This document shows positions 21,509 through 30,742 of a stretch of 64,000 bases of DNA, in pieces. Position 1 is the stretch's first letter; each line of letters begins with the position of its first letter. This DNA is from CAJBLF01 sp964495905. GTDB lineage: Bacteria; Patescibacteriota; Gracilibacteria; Absconditabacterales; Absconditicoccaceae. Position numbers and translations under genes: made by a program. Where the stretch lies: the NCBI GenBank assembly GCA_964495905.1, contig CAZBWN010000074.1:7088-71087 (forward strand). Direction: 5' to 3'. The notes beneath the pieces are model-generated. The model saw only the letters and a list, made by a program, of their open reading frames with translations. It did no database searches and was not told the origin of the DNA.

Positions 21509-22522
21509 TTATTCTTGCAAAGAGAGATTATATCCTGAAACTCTGAATTTGTTCTCTTTTCCCTCTTTGGTTTTTGGGATTTGTGAAAGGATAGTGAAGC
21601 TTCCATTTGCAGGTCTCCATAACTCATTGAGCTTATAAAAAGTATCAAAGCTTCAACCGAAAACAGACAATAATGCTCATACTATCAAAAGATGATGCGA
21701 ATATACGTGGATATTCTTAAATTCATTTTTCTCAAAGTTCCTAAGCAGAAACTCTTTGGCTCTTGCATTGGTCTGTACTTGTGATTCTCCTCACAGCGGT
21801 GCGGTATAGTAATAGGTCTTTTCTCTTTGGATTTTTGAAAGCAGATCACGATATCAATTTCCACCCTCCTGGAAGTTCCTGATAAAATAAGGAGCGATAT
21901 TGGATCCATGATCCCTTTCCCTGATACGTTCATCTATTTTGATGGCGACATTTTTTCATTGGAAAGATCAGACAATCAAGTCTTGGAGTTTGTCTTCATC
22001 TATCAGTTTATCAAAATCCATATCTAATCATTGGATATATTTTAGCATATAGTGTGCGGTTGCTCTTGTTCTGACGTAAGGAGAGACATAGATCAGATCA
22101 GGAAAAAGTTCAGGACTATTTTGGATAAGTTCTGCATAGAGTTTTCAAATTCTTTCTCCATCTTGATGTCACTTAGTAGATAATCCTGTTTCATATTCTA
22201 TGCTGATTTCATCAAAAAAATATTTCAATAGGATAGGAGCTAATTCATTTTTTCTTTGGATATCTTCGGTCTGCATGAATTCCTGATAATCAGGATTGTT
22301 TTCGATGAGGAATTTATACTCATTATATTTGCTTTCCAGATGTCTGATGAAAGTGATATGTCTGGTTTCGGATATATTGTCCGTGACGATCTGTCCATGC
22401 GCTGGGTCAAAATCTTTCATATCCAAAATATCTAATAAGGGCTTTTGGAGTGAGCCGGTATACAATTTTATATTTGGTCATGCGACGAATGATTTTTTAG
22501 GAAGATTAGGCACTAAGCGCAT
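21509..22522 (-). CDS. histidine phosphatase superfamily protein
   Basis: 337 aa. The catalytic motif T-F-I-R-H-L-E-S (R-H with conserved Ser two on) lies near residue 66, a second arginine motif S-P-Y-V-R-T-R-A-T-A follows, and Y-S-H-H-L-L-I near the C-terminus supplies the second catalytic His. This fits the phosphoglycerate mutase-like phosphatases. About 60 residues precede the catalytic domain, which is unusual. Many TGA-Gly codons. Substrate not evident. Confidence 0.78.
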
Positions 22523-22546
22523 AGAATACTATAAATGATAAATGAT

Positions 22547-23773
22547 TTATTCTATCAGTTCTACTAATTTATCCCATTGATCTATAGGGGTGATGGCAAG
22601 TATCATATACGGGTCTTGTATTTTTTTTGTATCTAGGGACCAAGCTATAAATGTTCCTGCATGATGGATGTGTTTCCATAGATTAGTATAATATTGTTTC
22701 CTGAATATATTCAATTTATCTGGATCTGAGAGTGTCTCTACATCCGACATCTCTCCTGCCAATATATCTCTTTCGTTTTTCATGATTATTTCTGGTGCAT
22801 TGATGTTTTCCAATACCTGCATCCTTTCTTCTCTTTTTTTTATTTCTCTAGGTAACGATTTTGTTCGATATTCCTTTTTTTGGCCGATGTAATCATACCC
22901 TTTGCCTTTCATCTGGTAGAGTACCGTTCATATGCTTTCTTTATTCTTGAATTGCGCGATGATCTCATTTTTTGCTGTACTATATAATTCTGTTTGGATT
23001 CCTATATAGTCCGACTCGTGTTCCATATAAAATGCGTTGTACACATGCTGGAGTTCGTGTTCAAGGGTTCATGGTTTTTCAAATATCTGTTTTAATAATC
23101 TATCCTCGTTATATGTTTTTTGTCTGATGATAATGGATAAATACCTGCCGATCGATGATCCTTCCCGCATTCATTTTTCTGTATAATGTTCTGATTTTTG
23201 TCACAATAATGTTCCCTCATCAGCTAAATCTAATCGATCCATCAATTCATCAGGCATCAAAAAAACTATGATCCCATCACACAAAATTATTTCTAAGGAA
23301 AATAATTGGAGATTACTTAATTTGAAGTCTGGTCTAAGAAATTGGAGCAATTCTCGAGGTTTTTTTTTATATTCTTTATAGGTCTGTCTATTGTTGTGTA
23401 CTACTTGTAGATAATGACGTATTGCCTGATATAAACTCTCTTTTGACAAAGCCGTATTTCTATCTTCAAAAATTCTGACATCATCGCTGACAAAATAATC
23501 TAGATAGGGCGTGAGCAGAATTTGGATATCCTTCATGGCATTGATGACGCTGAAGGAAGGATGCTTATTCACATATTGCGTTATAATCTGAGGCATCTTA
23601 CTGATGATATTGTATATCTCTATTTTCACTTTGTTGTGGAGTGTATTGGTGTTTCAATTATTTTCGCTTAATTCGCTTTGGCATTGTGCTATGAGTTTTC
23701 TTTTCATTCAAAAATCATTGCTAGGTTCTCCTGCTAGATCGTCAATCATTGTGTCCAATTTTGATGTACTCAT
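22547..23773 (-). CDS. putative zinc metallopeptidase with HExxH motif
   Basis: 408 aa. H-E-L-Q-H at 239-243, then a candidate third ligand in A-K-N-E-I-I-A-Q about 30 residues on, gives a gluzincin-like site. No signal peptide or membrane helix is visible, so it is probably cytoplasmic. The rest is helical and matches no family I know. It is the first gene of the leftward block (22547, 21509, 20527, 18880) and diverges from the PP2C-kinase quartet, with which it shares a control region. Confidence 0.65.
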
Positions 23774-23813
23774 GTGATATGTTTGGTATAAATATCTAGT
23801 ATATAGAAAAATT

Positions 23814-23841
23814 ACTATACATATTTTGATAGTAAAGTCAA
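23814..23841 (-). promoter_or_regulatory. leftward sigma70 promoter for the 22547-18880 block
   Basis: On the minus strand TTGACT (23841-23836), 16 bp, TATAGT (23819-23814), about 40 bp before the start at 23773. The -35 lies about 30 bp from the operator at 23873, so both directions could be controlled together. Confidence 0.6.
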
Positions 23842-23872
23842 TCTTAATGCAATATTTTTATTTCAAGACTTA

Positions 23873-23925
23873 TTGTTATTATTACATTTTCTCTTGCAAT
23901 CAATTAGATATTGTATATAATACAT
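23873..23925 (+). promoter_or_regulatory. promoter A with two TTGTW-N5-TACAW operators
   Basis: The 361-bp space 23774-24134 holds this element. Operator TTGTT-ATTAT-TACAT (23873-23887), 6 bp, -35 TTGCAA (23894-23899), 16 bp, -10 TATAAT (23916-23921). The -10 lies inside a second palindrome, TTGTA-TATAA-TACAT (23911-23925). Transcription would run to the PP2C gene with a ~210-nt leader; I see no clear gene in that leader. Likely bound by the NrtR-like protein (inference). Confidence 0.7.
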
Positions 23926-24083
23926 TTACTCAAGAGGAAATAAAGTTCATTGACGTGTATCTGCGACGGACTGCAAGAGCGACAATAAACTGCCTTCTCA
24001 TCAAGAGAATCTTCCCATGAGCACTACTTCCATTGCCCTGAGACTTTACACGAAGAAAGTCTTTATAAATTACCCTCTACTTA

Positions 24084-24098
24084 TTGTAATTTATACAA
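24084..24098 (+). promoter_or_regulatory. third operator copy in the PP2C leader
   Basis: TTGTA-ATTTA-TACAA, a perfect 5+5 palindrome of the same family, 36 bp before the PP2C start codon. Its position downstream of the promoter would allow a roadblock or looping. Confidence 0.6.
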
Positions 24099-24134
24099 GT
24101 TCATTAACAATTAAATCTAAAAAAACAAAAAAAT

Positions 24135-24983
24135 ATGAAAACTCTCAACAAATTTGAAGTTGCCGGAGGCTCTGTCTTAGGCACTCGCCACCTCAAAATA
24201 GGTCGCAACAACCAAGACAGCTATACTTGGATAAAAACTCCTGACTCCATCATAGCGATAGTCAGTGATGGCTGCAGTAGTGGTATGCATAGTGAAGTCG
24301 GAAGTAAAATCATGGCTCCACTGTTTGCTCAGACACTCGCAACCTATCTTTCCAAGCCGCATGCTAGCCTGACTGATGAGAATCTTTTTCGTCATGATTG
24401 GCTGTGGTACAATGTACGGCAAGACGTGCTTGCTCGTGTACGTGTACTTGCGCAAAGTATGGATCAAAATCTGATAGCTACAATTTGTCAGTATTTTCTT
24501 TGTACGATCGTAGGCTGCGTGATCACCCCACAAAGTACCTGTATATTCGGCTGTGGAGACGGAGTATATTCTCTCAATGGCGATGTACAAATCCTGGGTC
24601 CTTTTCCTGGCAACAAGCCTCCTTACCTGTCTTATGGCATTACAGGAAGTGAAGTGACCAACGAAAGTCCTTCATTATTGGATATCCAAAGACATATCAT
24701 CTGCCCTACCCACGATGTACAAAGTATATTGATCGGTAGCGACGGCATGGGCGATTTTACTGCTCTTGCAGACAAAAATTTTCCCGGCAGAGAAGAAAAG
24801 ATAGGAGAAATAAGCCAGTTTTGGACTGATGATATTTACTTCAAAAATCCTGAATGGATACGCAATGTATTGGCGACTATCAATACGGAAAAGCGTAAAC
24901 CCCTATGGGAAGAAAGAAGCATCCTTAAATCTCCAGGTCTATTGCCTGATGATACAACATGTATCGTTTTGAGAAACAAATAA
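24135..24983 (+). CDS. PP2C-family serine/threonine protein phosphatase
   Basis: 282 aa. Metal-binding motifs of PP2C are visible: N-Q-D-S (26-29), V-S-D-G (43-46), F-G-C-G-D-G, I-G-S-D-G-M-G-D (~aa 200) and P-D-D-T-T near the C-terminus. It would dephosphorylate Ser/Thr in partner proteins, presumably substrates of the kinase 16 bp downstream. About 22 glycines, none TGA, unlike the leftward neighbours. A PP2C, a kinase and a VWA gene together resemble the E. coli YegK-YegI-YegL and TerY-P triads. Confidence 0.88.
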   Translation: MKTLNKFEVAGGSVLGTRHLKIGRNNQDSYTWIKTPDSIIAIVSDGCSSGMHSEVGSKIMAPLFAQTLATYLSKPHASLTDENLFRHDWLWYNVRQDVLARVRVLAQSMDQNLIATICQYFLCTIVGCVITPQSTCIFGCGDGVYSLNGDVQILGPFPGNKPPYLSYGITGSEVTNESPSLLDIQRHIICPTHDVQSILIGSDGMGDFTALADKNFPGREEKIGEISQFWTDDIYFKNPEWIRNVLATINTEKRKPLWEERSILKSPGLLPDDTTCIVLRNK

Positions 24984-24999
24984 AAAAAACTAACTAGCT

Positions 25000-26886
25000 A
25001 TGAAAACAGTCTATCTCAATGGACAGCCTATCCGACTCACAAAAGAGATCGGTGCTGGCCAAGAGGCGGTAGTATATGATATGGGTCATGGGCAGGTAGC
25101 GAAAATATATCGTCTCCCCAGTGATCAGTATTATGCACAATCGCCCGAAGAACAACATGCAGCCACCGCAAGGATCAGCATGCATCAAAAAAAATTGTCC
25201 CTGTTTCCTACAGGATTGCCAAGCAATATCATCGCTCCGAGCAATCTCCTGACAGACAAACAAGGGGCGATTGTTGGGTATGTAATGCCATTCATCACGG
25301 GTGCTGAAACACTCCTCAAATATGGGGACATGGGCTACAGACAATCTCTCAATATCAGTAACAATGAAATCAGGGATATCTTCCTGCAGCTTCATGATAC
25401 GCTCAAATCGCTGCATTCCAAAAAAGTCATTATAGGTGATTTCAATGATCTCAATATCTTGGTCAAAAATAAGAACGTGTATATGATAGATACGGATAGT
25501 TACCAATTCGGTAAATTTATCAGTACGATGTACACGGAAAAATTCGTTGACCCGTTATTGTGTGATCTTGTAAAGACCGGTAATGATACGATTTGGACGA
25601 TGGCACACAGTCATAATTACAATGGTGACTGGTATGCATTTACTGCATTGCTTTTTAAGTCGCTTCTCTTTGTGGATCCTTATGGGGGCATTTATAAACC
25701 CAAGGATACCAACAAACGTATGAGACAACAGTTACGCGCTTCCCATCGTATCAATGTATTTGATCCGGAAGTGATCTACCCTAAACATGCATATCCGTAC
25801 AAAGTGCTTGATGGAGCATTGCTTCATTATTTCCAAAATGTCTTCAACAAAGATCTGCGAGGGGAGTTCCCTCAAGTCTTATTGAAAAACATGCAATGGA
25901 AGATGTGCAATGCCTGCGGCATTGAATACGCGACATCAAAATGTCCTATCTGTAATGCAGGTGTGATGCATAGCATCACTCCTATAAGCGTGACGGGTAA
26001 TGTGCAGATAAAGGAAGTTTTTGTGACTCAAGGAAGCATTCTGTTTGCTACTCTGCAACAAGGAAAGCTTGTCTATGTATATCATGAAAATGACCAATAC
26101 AAACGTGAAAATGATAGTGTGATATATACCGGGAATCTTTCTCGTTCCCTGCATATCGCTATCCATGGATCATCAACGGTAGTGAGTGAATCTAATACTA
26201 TGCTAGTGATCGATGCTTCGGGTCAATCCAAAAAGATATGTATTGATTGTGTGGGTACACGTCCTATATGTGACGCCAATGATCATGAGATATTTTGGGT
26301 TGAAAACGGAAATATTTACAAAAAAAACCCTTTGGGATTGGCGTATTCGTCGCTCTCTATAGGTCAATGTATCGTAGACAACACCTTATTGTGGGTCGGT
26401 GAAAAGTTTGGCATCGGTATGTATAAGGCAGGTGATATCTTACAAGGATTTGTATTCGATGGTACGAGTAAAGTGATCAACGATAACGTCAATCTCCCTT
26501 TTATCAAAGGACAGATCATTGATGTAAAAACATATCTCAGCAATACTACTGCATGGATATTGATTGCCACAAAAGACCAAAGCAAATATATCAATCATTG
26601 TGTCATACTGGATAAACACGGTAAGATTCTTGCTCATCTTCATGATGAAGTGACGGATCAGACGTGGTTGTCTCACATCAAAGGTAAATCTGCTGTTGCA
26701 AATTATCTTTTTTGTCCGACCGATGAGGGTATCATGCGTGTAGGGATAGATGTTAGCGGACAAGTCGAGACCAAAATATTTACAGGTACCGAAAACTGCG
26801 TCAACGAACAATCTAATCTGCTCGTAGGTCCTATGGGCATTTATGTAATCCAACGGAACAAGATTCTTCTTGTTTCAATGAAATAA
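25000..26886 (+). CDS. protein kinase-like protein with zinc ribbon and C-terminal beta-propeller-like region
   Basis: 628 aa. Kinase-like N-terminus: Gly-rich I-G-A-G-Q-E-A-V-V, ATP-binding V-A-K-I-Y (Lys35), catalytic loop G-D-F-N-D-L-N (146-152) in place of HRD-x4-N, and D-T-D-S (164-167) for DFG. A four-Cys zinc ribbon lies at C303, C306, C315, C318. The C-terminal ~300 residues are repeated short beta strands, perhaps a sensor or propeller. YegI-type kinases have this loop variant. No TGA among roughly 50 glycines. Second gene of the quartet. Confidence 0.8.
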   Translation: MKTVYLNGQPIRLTKEIGAGQEAVVYDMGHGQVAKIYRLPSDQYYAQSPEEQHAATARISMHQKKLSLFPTGLPSNIIAPSNLLTDKQGAIVGYVMPFITGAETLLKYGDMGYRQSLNISNNEIRDIFLQLHDTLKSLHSKKVIIGDFNDLNILVKNKNVYMIDTDSYQFGKFISTMYTEKFVDPLLCDLVKTGNDTIWTMAHSHNYNGDWYAFTALLFKSLLFVDPYGGIYKPKDTNKRMRQQLRASHRINVFDPEVIYPKHAYPYKVLDGALLHYFQNVFNKDLRGEFPQVLLKNMQWKMCNACGIEYATSKCPICNAGVMHSITPISVTGNVQIKEVFVTQGSILFATLQQGKLVYVYHENDQYKRENDSVIYTGNLSRSLHIAIHGSSTVVSESNTMLVIDASGQSKKICIDCVGTRPICDANDHEIFWVENGNIYKKNPLGLAYSSLSIGQCIVDNTLLWVGEKFGIGMYKAGDILQGFVFDGTSKVINDNVNLPFIKGQIIDVKTYLSNTTAWILIATKDQSKYINHCVILDKHGKILAHLHDEVTDQTWLSHIKGKSAVANYLFCPTDEGIMRVGIDVSGQVETKIFTGTENCVNEQSNLLVGPMGIYVIQRNKILLVSMK

Positions 26887-26960
26887 AAAAGTCCTCGCAG
26901 CGATGCGAGGCATAACAAAAAAATTTAAAATAAATCATAAACAATCTAAATCAAATCATC

Positions 26961-27986
26961 ATGAAAACATCACTCATTCCAAAGCATTACGATGCTTCAA
27001 AAGTTGATCAGGTATATAAGATCGGCTACCAGAATCTTGCTGACGATGCATTAGCATACAAAGCAAAAAATAGCATTACAAATGGTACTACCGACAAATT
27101 CAAAATCGCGCTTATGCCGATTGACGTGCAAAACACGTTCTGCATTCCGGGATTTGAACTGTTTGTAGGAGGCGCTACAGAAGATAATAAGCGGCTTGCC
27201 GAATTTATCTACCGCAACATAGGACGGATAACAAAGATTTTCCCGACTATGGATACGCACAAAGCTATGCAGATTTTTCACTCATTATTCTTTTTGGATG
27301 TAAGTGGAAAACCGGTACCTGCAATGACTATGATCTCTTCAGGGGATCTGATCAATGGTACCTACACCATCAATCCCGGTGTTGCTGCAAGTTTAGGAGT
27401 ATCCTACACTGCGCTCAAAAAGCATACTATCCACTACGCACAGTCTCTGGAAAAGAAAAGTAAATACCAACTCACCGTATGGCCCTACCATGCAATGCTT
27501 GGAGGAATAGGTCATGCACTGGTATCAATCATCGAAGAAGCTATTTTTTTCCACACCGTGGCAAGAAACAGTGAATCCGGTATTGAGATCAAAGGAGGTA
27601 ATCCTCTGACTGAAAATTATTCTGTTCTCAGTCCTGAAATTTTGGATACATTTGATGGGACAGCAATTGCACAGCGCAATGCTACCTTCATCCAAAAACT
27701 TTTGGATTATGATATGCTGATCATCGGGGGACAAGCAAAATCCCACTGTGTGGCATGGACGATTGATGACTTATTGACTGACATCATGGCAAAAGATCCC
27801 AGCCTTGCAAAAAAGGTATATCTTTTGGAAGACTGCACCTCACCGGTAGTGATACCTGGTATTGTGGACTTCACAGATCAGGCCAATCAGGCATTTGAAC
27901 GTTTCCGTAATGCCGGCATGCACCTGGTAAAAAGCACAGATCCTATCGATCAGTGGCCGGATGTAGATGCAAGCAAATTTGCATAA
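26961..27986 (+). CDS. nicotinamidase-like cysteine hydrolase (isochorismatase superfamily)
   Basis: 341 aa, longer than PncA (~180-240). Asp55 in P-I-D-V-Q-N-T-F, metal-type residues in D-T-H (98-100) with His107, and catalytic Cys263 in A-K-S-H-C-V fit the D-K-C hydrolases that deamidate nicotinamide. A true PncA candidate lies at 29971, so this could act on a related amide or be a specialised paralogue. No TGA among about 25 glycines. It lies between the kinase and the VWA gene, an association I do not know from described TerY-type triads. Confidence 0.75.
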   Translation: MKTSLIPKHYDASKVDQVYKIGYQNLADDALAYKAKNSITNGTTDKFKIALMPIDVQNTFCIPGFELFVGGATEDNKRLAEFIYRNIGRITKIFPTMDTHKAMQIFHSLFFLDVSGKPVPAMTMISSGDLINGTYTINPGVAASLGVSYTALKKHTIHYAQSLEKKSKYQLTVWPYHAMLGGIGHALVSIIEEAIFFHTVARNSESGIEIKGGNPLTENYSVLSPEILDTFDGTAIAQRNATFIQKLLDYDMLIIGGQAKSHCVAWTIDDLLTDIMAKDPSLAKKVYLLEDCTSPVVIPGIVDFTDQANQAFERFRNAGMHLVKSTDPIDQWPDVDASKFA

Positions 27987-28037
27987 AAAAAATAAATAAA
28001 TGAAGTATAAACAATGTAATAGAGGAGGAACAAAATC

Positions 28038-28829
28038 ATGTCACAAAACATTAAAAATATCGGACTCTTGCAAAATGCTCACGAGGACGGAGATCTAAGT
28101 AGTGGTTCTTTGAATGCACTCACAAAGATCCCTGATATCGGAGCGATCATTCAACAGGGGCTTGGCGTGCCGATAGATTCGGTGCGCTCAAGCGAAGTTA
28201 TTTTGCTCAATATACTGGTGGATGACTCAGGTTCCATCCGGATGGCGGGGAATTCTCAGCCGGTAAGGGATGGACACAATATGCTGATCCAGGCTTTGCT
28301 TGAAAGCAAGCAGCAGGACAATATTGAAGTTCTCAACCGGTATCTCAATGGAACGGTGCTGTATCCGTATACACCGCTTTCATTAGTTCCCAAAATGGAT
28401 TCCAGTAATTATGATGCTGTTGGAGGTACGCCTCTTTTTGATGAGACCGTCAAGCTTCTTGCTACGGTCATCGCAAAAACTCAGGATTTCAAAAACAGCG
28501 GTATCCAGGTACGTACGATTACACTGATCATGACTGATGGTGACGATTGTCATTCTCATACAAGCACTGCAAAGGATATCAAAAAAATCGTTACTGATAT
28601 GCTGAGAAGTGAAGATCATATTGTTGCTGCCATGGGATTTGATGATGGAAAATTGGATTTCAAAAAAGTATTCAGTGATATGGGAATCCCTGACAACTGG
28701 ATACTGACTGCAAATGCCAATCCAGCTGAGATCCGTAAAGCCTTTCAGATGTTCAGTCAGAGTGCTGTCAGAGCGAGTCAAAGCGCTGCGCACTTTAGCC
28801 AGACCAATCTTGGAGGTTTTGGCGGATAG
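28038..28829 (+). CDS. VWA-domain protein (TerY/YegL-like)
   Basis: 263 aa. The MIDAS motif D-D-S-G-S lies at 62-66, with a Thr/Asp loop I-M-T-D-G-D-D about 110 residues on. The domain spans ~50-245, followed by a Ser/Ala/Gln-rich tail. VWA proteins bind partners through a metal ion. In YegL/TerY systems they are phosphorylated by the linked kinase (known for the family; inferred here). A strong Shine-Dalgarno, GAGGAGGAA at 28022-28030, precedes it, unlike most genes here. No TGA codons. Confidence 0.85.
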   Translation: MSQNIKNIGLLQNAHEDGDLSSGSLNALTKIPDIGAIIQQGLGVPIDSVRSSEVILLNILVDDSGSIRMAGNSQPVRDGHNMLIQALLESKQQDNIEVLNRYLNGTVLYPYTPLSLVPKMDSSNYDAVGGTPLFDETVKLLATVIAKTQDFKNSGIQVRTITLIMTDGDDCHSHTSTAKDIKKIVTDMLRSEDHIVAAMGFDDGKLDFKKVFSDMGIPDNWILTANANPAEIRKAFQMFSQSAVRASQSAAHFSQTNLGGFGG

Positions 28830-28877
28830 TATGCTAAAAATGTTTTTCTTTTTTAGCAGTTAAGAGTTATTACAATG

Positions 28878-28905
28878 CCCGTGCTGTTTTTCAGCGCGGG
28901 TTTTT
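28878..28905 (+). terminator. intrinsic terminator of the quartet operon
   Basis: CCCGTGCTG (28878-28886) / CAGCGCGGG (28892-28900) with one G-U pair, then TTTTTCTT. It overlaps by a few bases the region of the next operator. Confidence 0.85.
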
Positions 28906-28909
28906 CTTA

Positions 28910-28958
28910 TTGTTAAAAGTACGCTTTCTATTGTAATTATTCGTTTTTTGGATATACT
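28910..28958 (+). promoter_or_regulatory. promoter B with operator
   Basis: Operator-like TTGTT-AAAAG-TACGC (28910-28924), 6 bp, -35 TTGTAA (28931-28936), 16 bp, -10 TATACT (28953-28958). The spacing matches promoters A, C and D; the right half-site is weaker. It drives the nucleoside hydrolase gene. Confidence 0.6.
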
Positions 28959-29007
28959 TTCACTGATATTATATAAAACACTGTGATTTATTTCCTAATC
29001 TCTATCT

Positions 29008-29802
29008 ATGAAAAAAATACCTGTATTAGTATATACGGACATAGGCGATGATATCGATGATAGTTTGGCTACCGCATACCTGGTTGCACATCCTAATATT
29101 GATTTGGTAGGGATAATATGCGATCATAATGTTATTGATTATAGGATGCATACAGCACAATATCTTCTTGATATCCTTAAATATCCGGCACCTGTACAGG
29201 GAGAAGAACATGATATCTTTCTTGAAGAGCTTTTGAAAAAATATAAAAGGGATCTGGTTATCCTCTCTATCGCTCCGACGACGCAGTTGAGCAAAGATAT
29301 TGAAAGATTCACACAGCTTTTTGCTGGTATCAAAAGAATATATTTCCAGGGACAGGTGCATGATCATGATGCAAAGATATCTCCGAATATGCAAAGTTAT
29401 AATTTTGCACAGGATCCAGAAGCCATACAACATATCCTGAAATATGACATCCCTATGACTTTTGTATGAAAACATATAGCTTACGAAGCTCCTTTCACAA
29501 TAAGCGATTTTGAACTATTGGCGAAGAAAAATCCTGTAGTATGGAAATATCTCTATGAACAAGCGCAGAAGCGGAAAGAGAGATTGGAAAAGATAAATCC
29601 AGAGGTCTTCCAGAGATTATATTGAAAAAATCCAGATATCATGTCTTATCCTTATGATCTGATTACTGCTGTCGCCATCAACAATGACGAAATGTTTATC
29701 AAGAAGACCATAGGAAATAGAGAACTTATCGGACAAGAAAAAGACAATCAATGAATAAAAGATATTTCTGCATTCAAAAAATATATGATGAATATTCTAT
29801 AG
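29008..29802 (+). CDS. nucleoside hydrolase (IU-NH family)
   Basis: 264 aa, stop TAG. N-terminal D-I-G-D-D-I-D-D-S matches the D-x-D-x-x-x-D-D Ca2+ site, and Y-P-Y-D-L-I-T-A near residue 215 carries the distal Asp. These enzymes cleave nucleosides to base and ribose. In this setting, under a promoter shared with pncA and nadE, nicotinamide riboside or nicotinic acid riboside is a plausible substrate (inference). About three TGA-Gly codons, all after residue 153. Confidence 0.82.
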
Positions 29803-29855
29803 ATATAAGAAATTTTCTATCAAGTCTACTGGTAATAGGCTATATTTTTTACTTA

Positions 29856-29908
29856 TTGTTTTTATTACATTTTCTCTTGCAATTGATTACTAATTGTATA
29901 TACTACAA
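29856..29908 (+). promoter_or_regulatory. promoter C with two operators
   Basis: TTGTT-TTTAT-TACAT (29856-29870), 6 bp, -35 TTGCAA (29877-29882), 16 bp, -10 TATACT (29899-29904) inside the perfect palindrome TTGTA-TATAC-TACAA (29894-29908). It drives pncA-pncB. From ACTTATTGT to the -35 it is nearly identical to promoter A. Confidence 0.75.
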
Positions 29909-29970
29909 TTACTAAATATAAGAAAATATAAGAAATTATAAAACTTTTTATACTTTAAACCAACACTACC

Positions 29971-30699
29971 ATGAAAAAACTATCAACCAAAAAAAGCGCT
30001 TTTGTAAGCGTGGACAACACAAGAACATTTGAAGACAAAAACCTCAACGAGCTCTATGTCTCCGAATGAGAGCAAGCTGCTCATGCCAGCAAACAAATTG
30101 CCGACATCTGCAAAACCTACGGCATGCTTACCATCAATGTCTTGGAAGAGCATCCCATCGGACATGTTTCATTAGCAGCAAATTACACCGACAAAAATGC
30201 ATTTGATTGTATCACGTATGATGAAGTCAAAGCGTGGACCGAAGAGAATAATGGGATAGGTGAGAGAGCTGAATTCACTCTTCCAGAATTAAAAAAATTT
30301 TTATCCGAAGTAGGATCTCAGGTACTCCGGCCAGATCATTCAATCCAAAAAACTCCAGGAGTAGAACTCACCCCTCCTTTGCAAGCATCAGATTTTGACA
30401 TCAAGATCATCAAAGGAACCGACGCTGCCAAAGAAGCATATAGCGGATTTGATGAGACAACACTTCATGAAACACTCCAAAAAAAAGATATCGATCAGAT
30501 TTTCATTTGAGGGGTCGCTACCGATTATTGCGTAGGAAAGACAGCTTTGGATTGAGCGGATCTCTGATATGAAGTATACATGATTACAGATGCAGTCAAA
30601 GGAGTAGCACAGGAAACAACAGATAAGATGATAGAATTACTCACTTCCAAAGGCATAAAATTCATTCATTCAGAACAATTTCAAAAATTTTTAGACTAA
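29971..30699 (+). CDS. pncA: nicotinamidase
   Basis: 242 aa. It deamidates nicotinamide to nicotinate, the first step of the Preiss-Handler salvage route. Asp15 is in V-S-V-D-N-T-R-T-F, and the catalytic Cys187 is in G-V-A-T-D-Y-C-V, followed by the conserved A-L-D-G-A-D-L-G and I-T-D-A-V. TGA encodes the Gly before the G-V-A-T-D-Y-C loop and those of D-G-A-D-L-G. pncB follows after 43 bp. Confidence 0.9.
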
Positions 30700-30742
30700 T
30701 TTTTCAATCTTACTAATCTTTTAATCTTTTAACCCTATCCCC

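Noticed and set aside
21685..21933. 82-codon minus-strand frame
   Set aside because: It is in another frame inside the histidine phosphatase gene (21509-22522), which reads through with TGA = Gly.
29971..30699. Gene as a second isochorismatase of unknown role rather than PncA
   Set aside because: Asp15, the G-V-A-T-D-Y-C loop and direct linkage to pncB under a shared promoter make nicotinamidase the better call.
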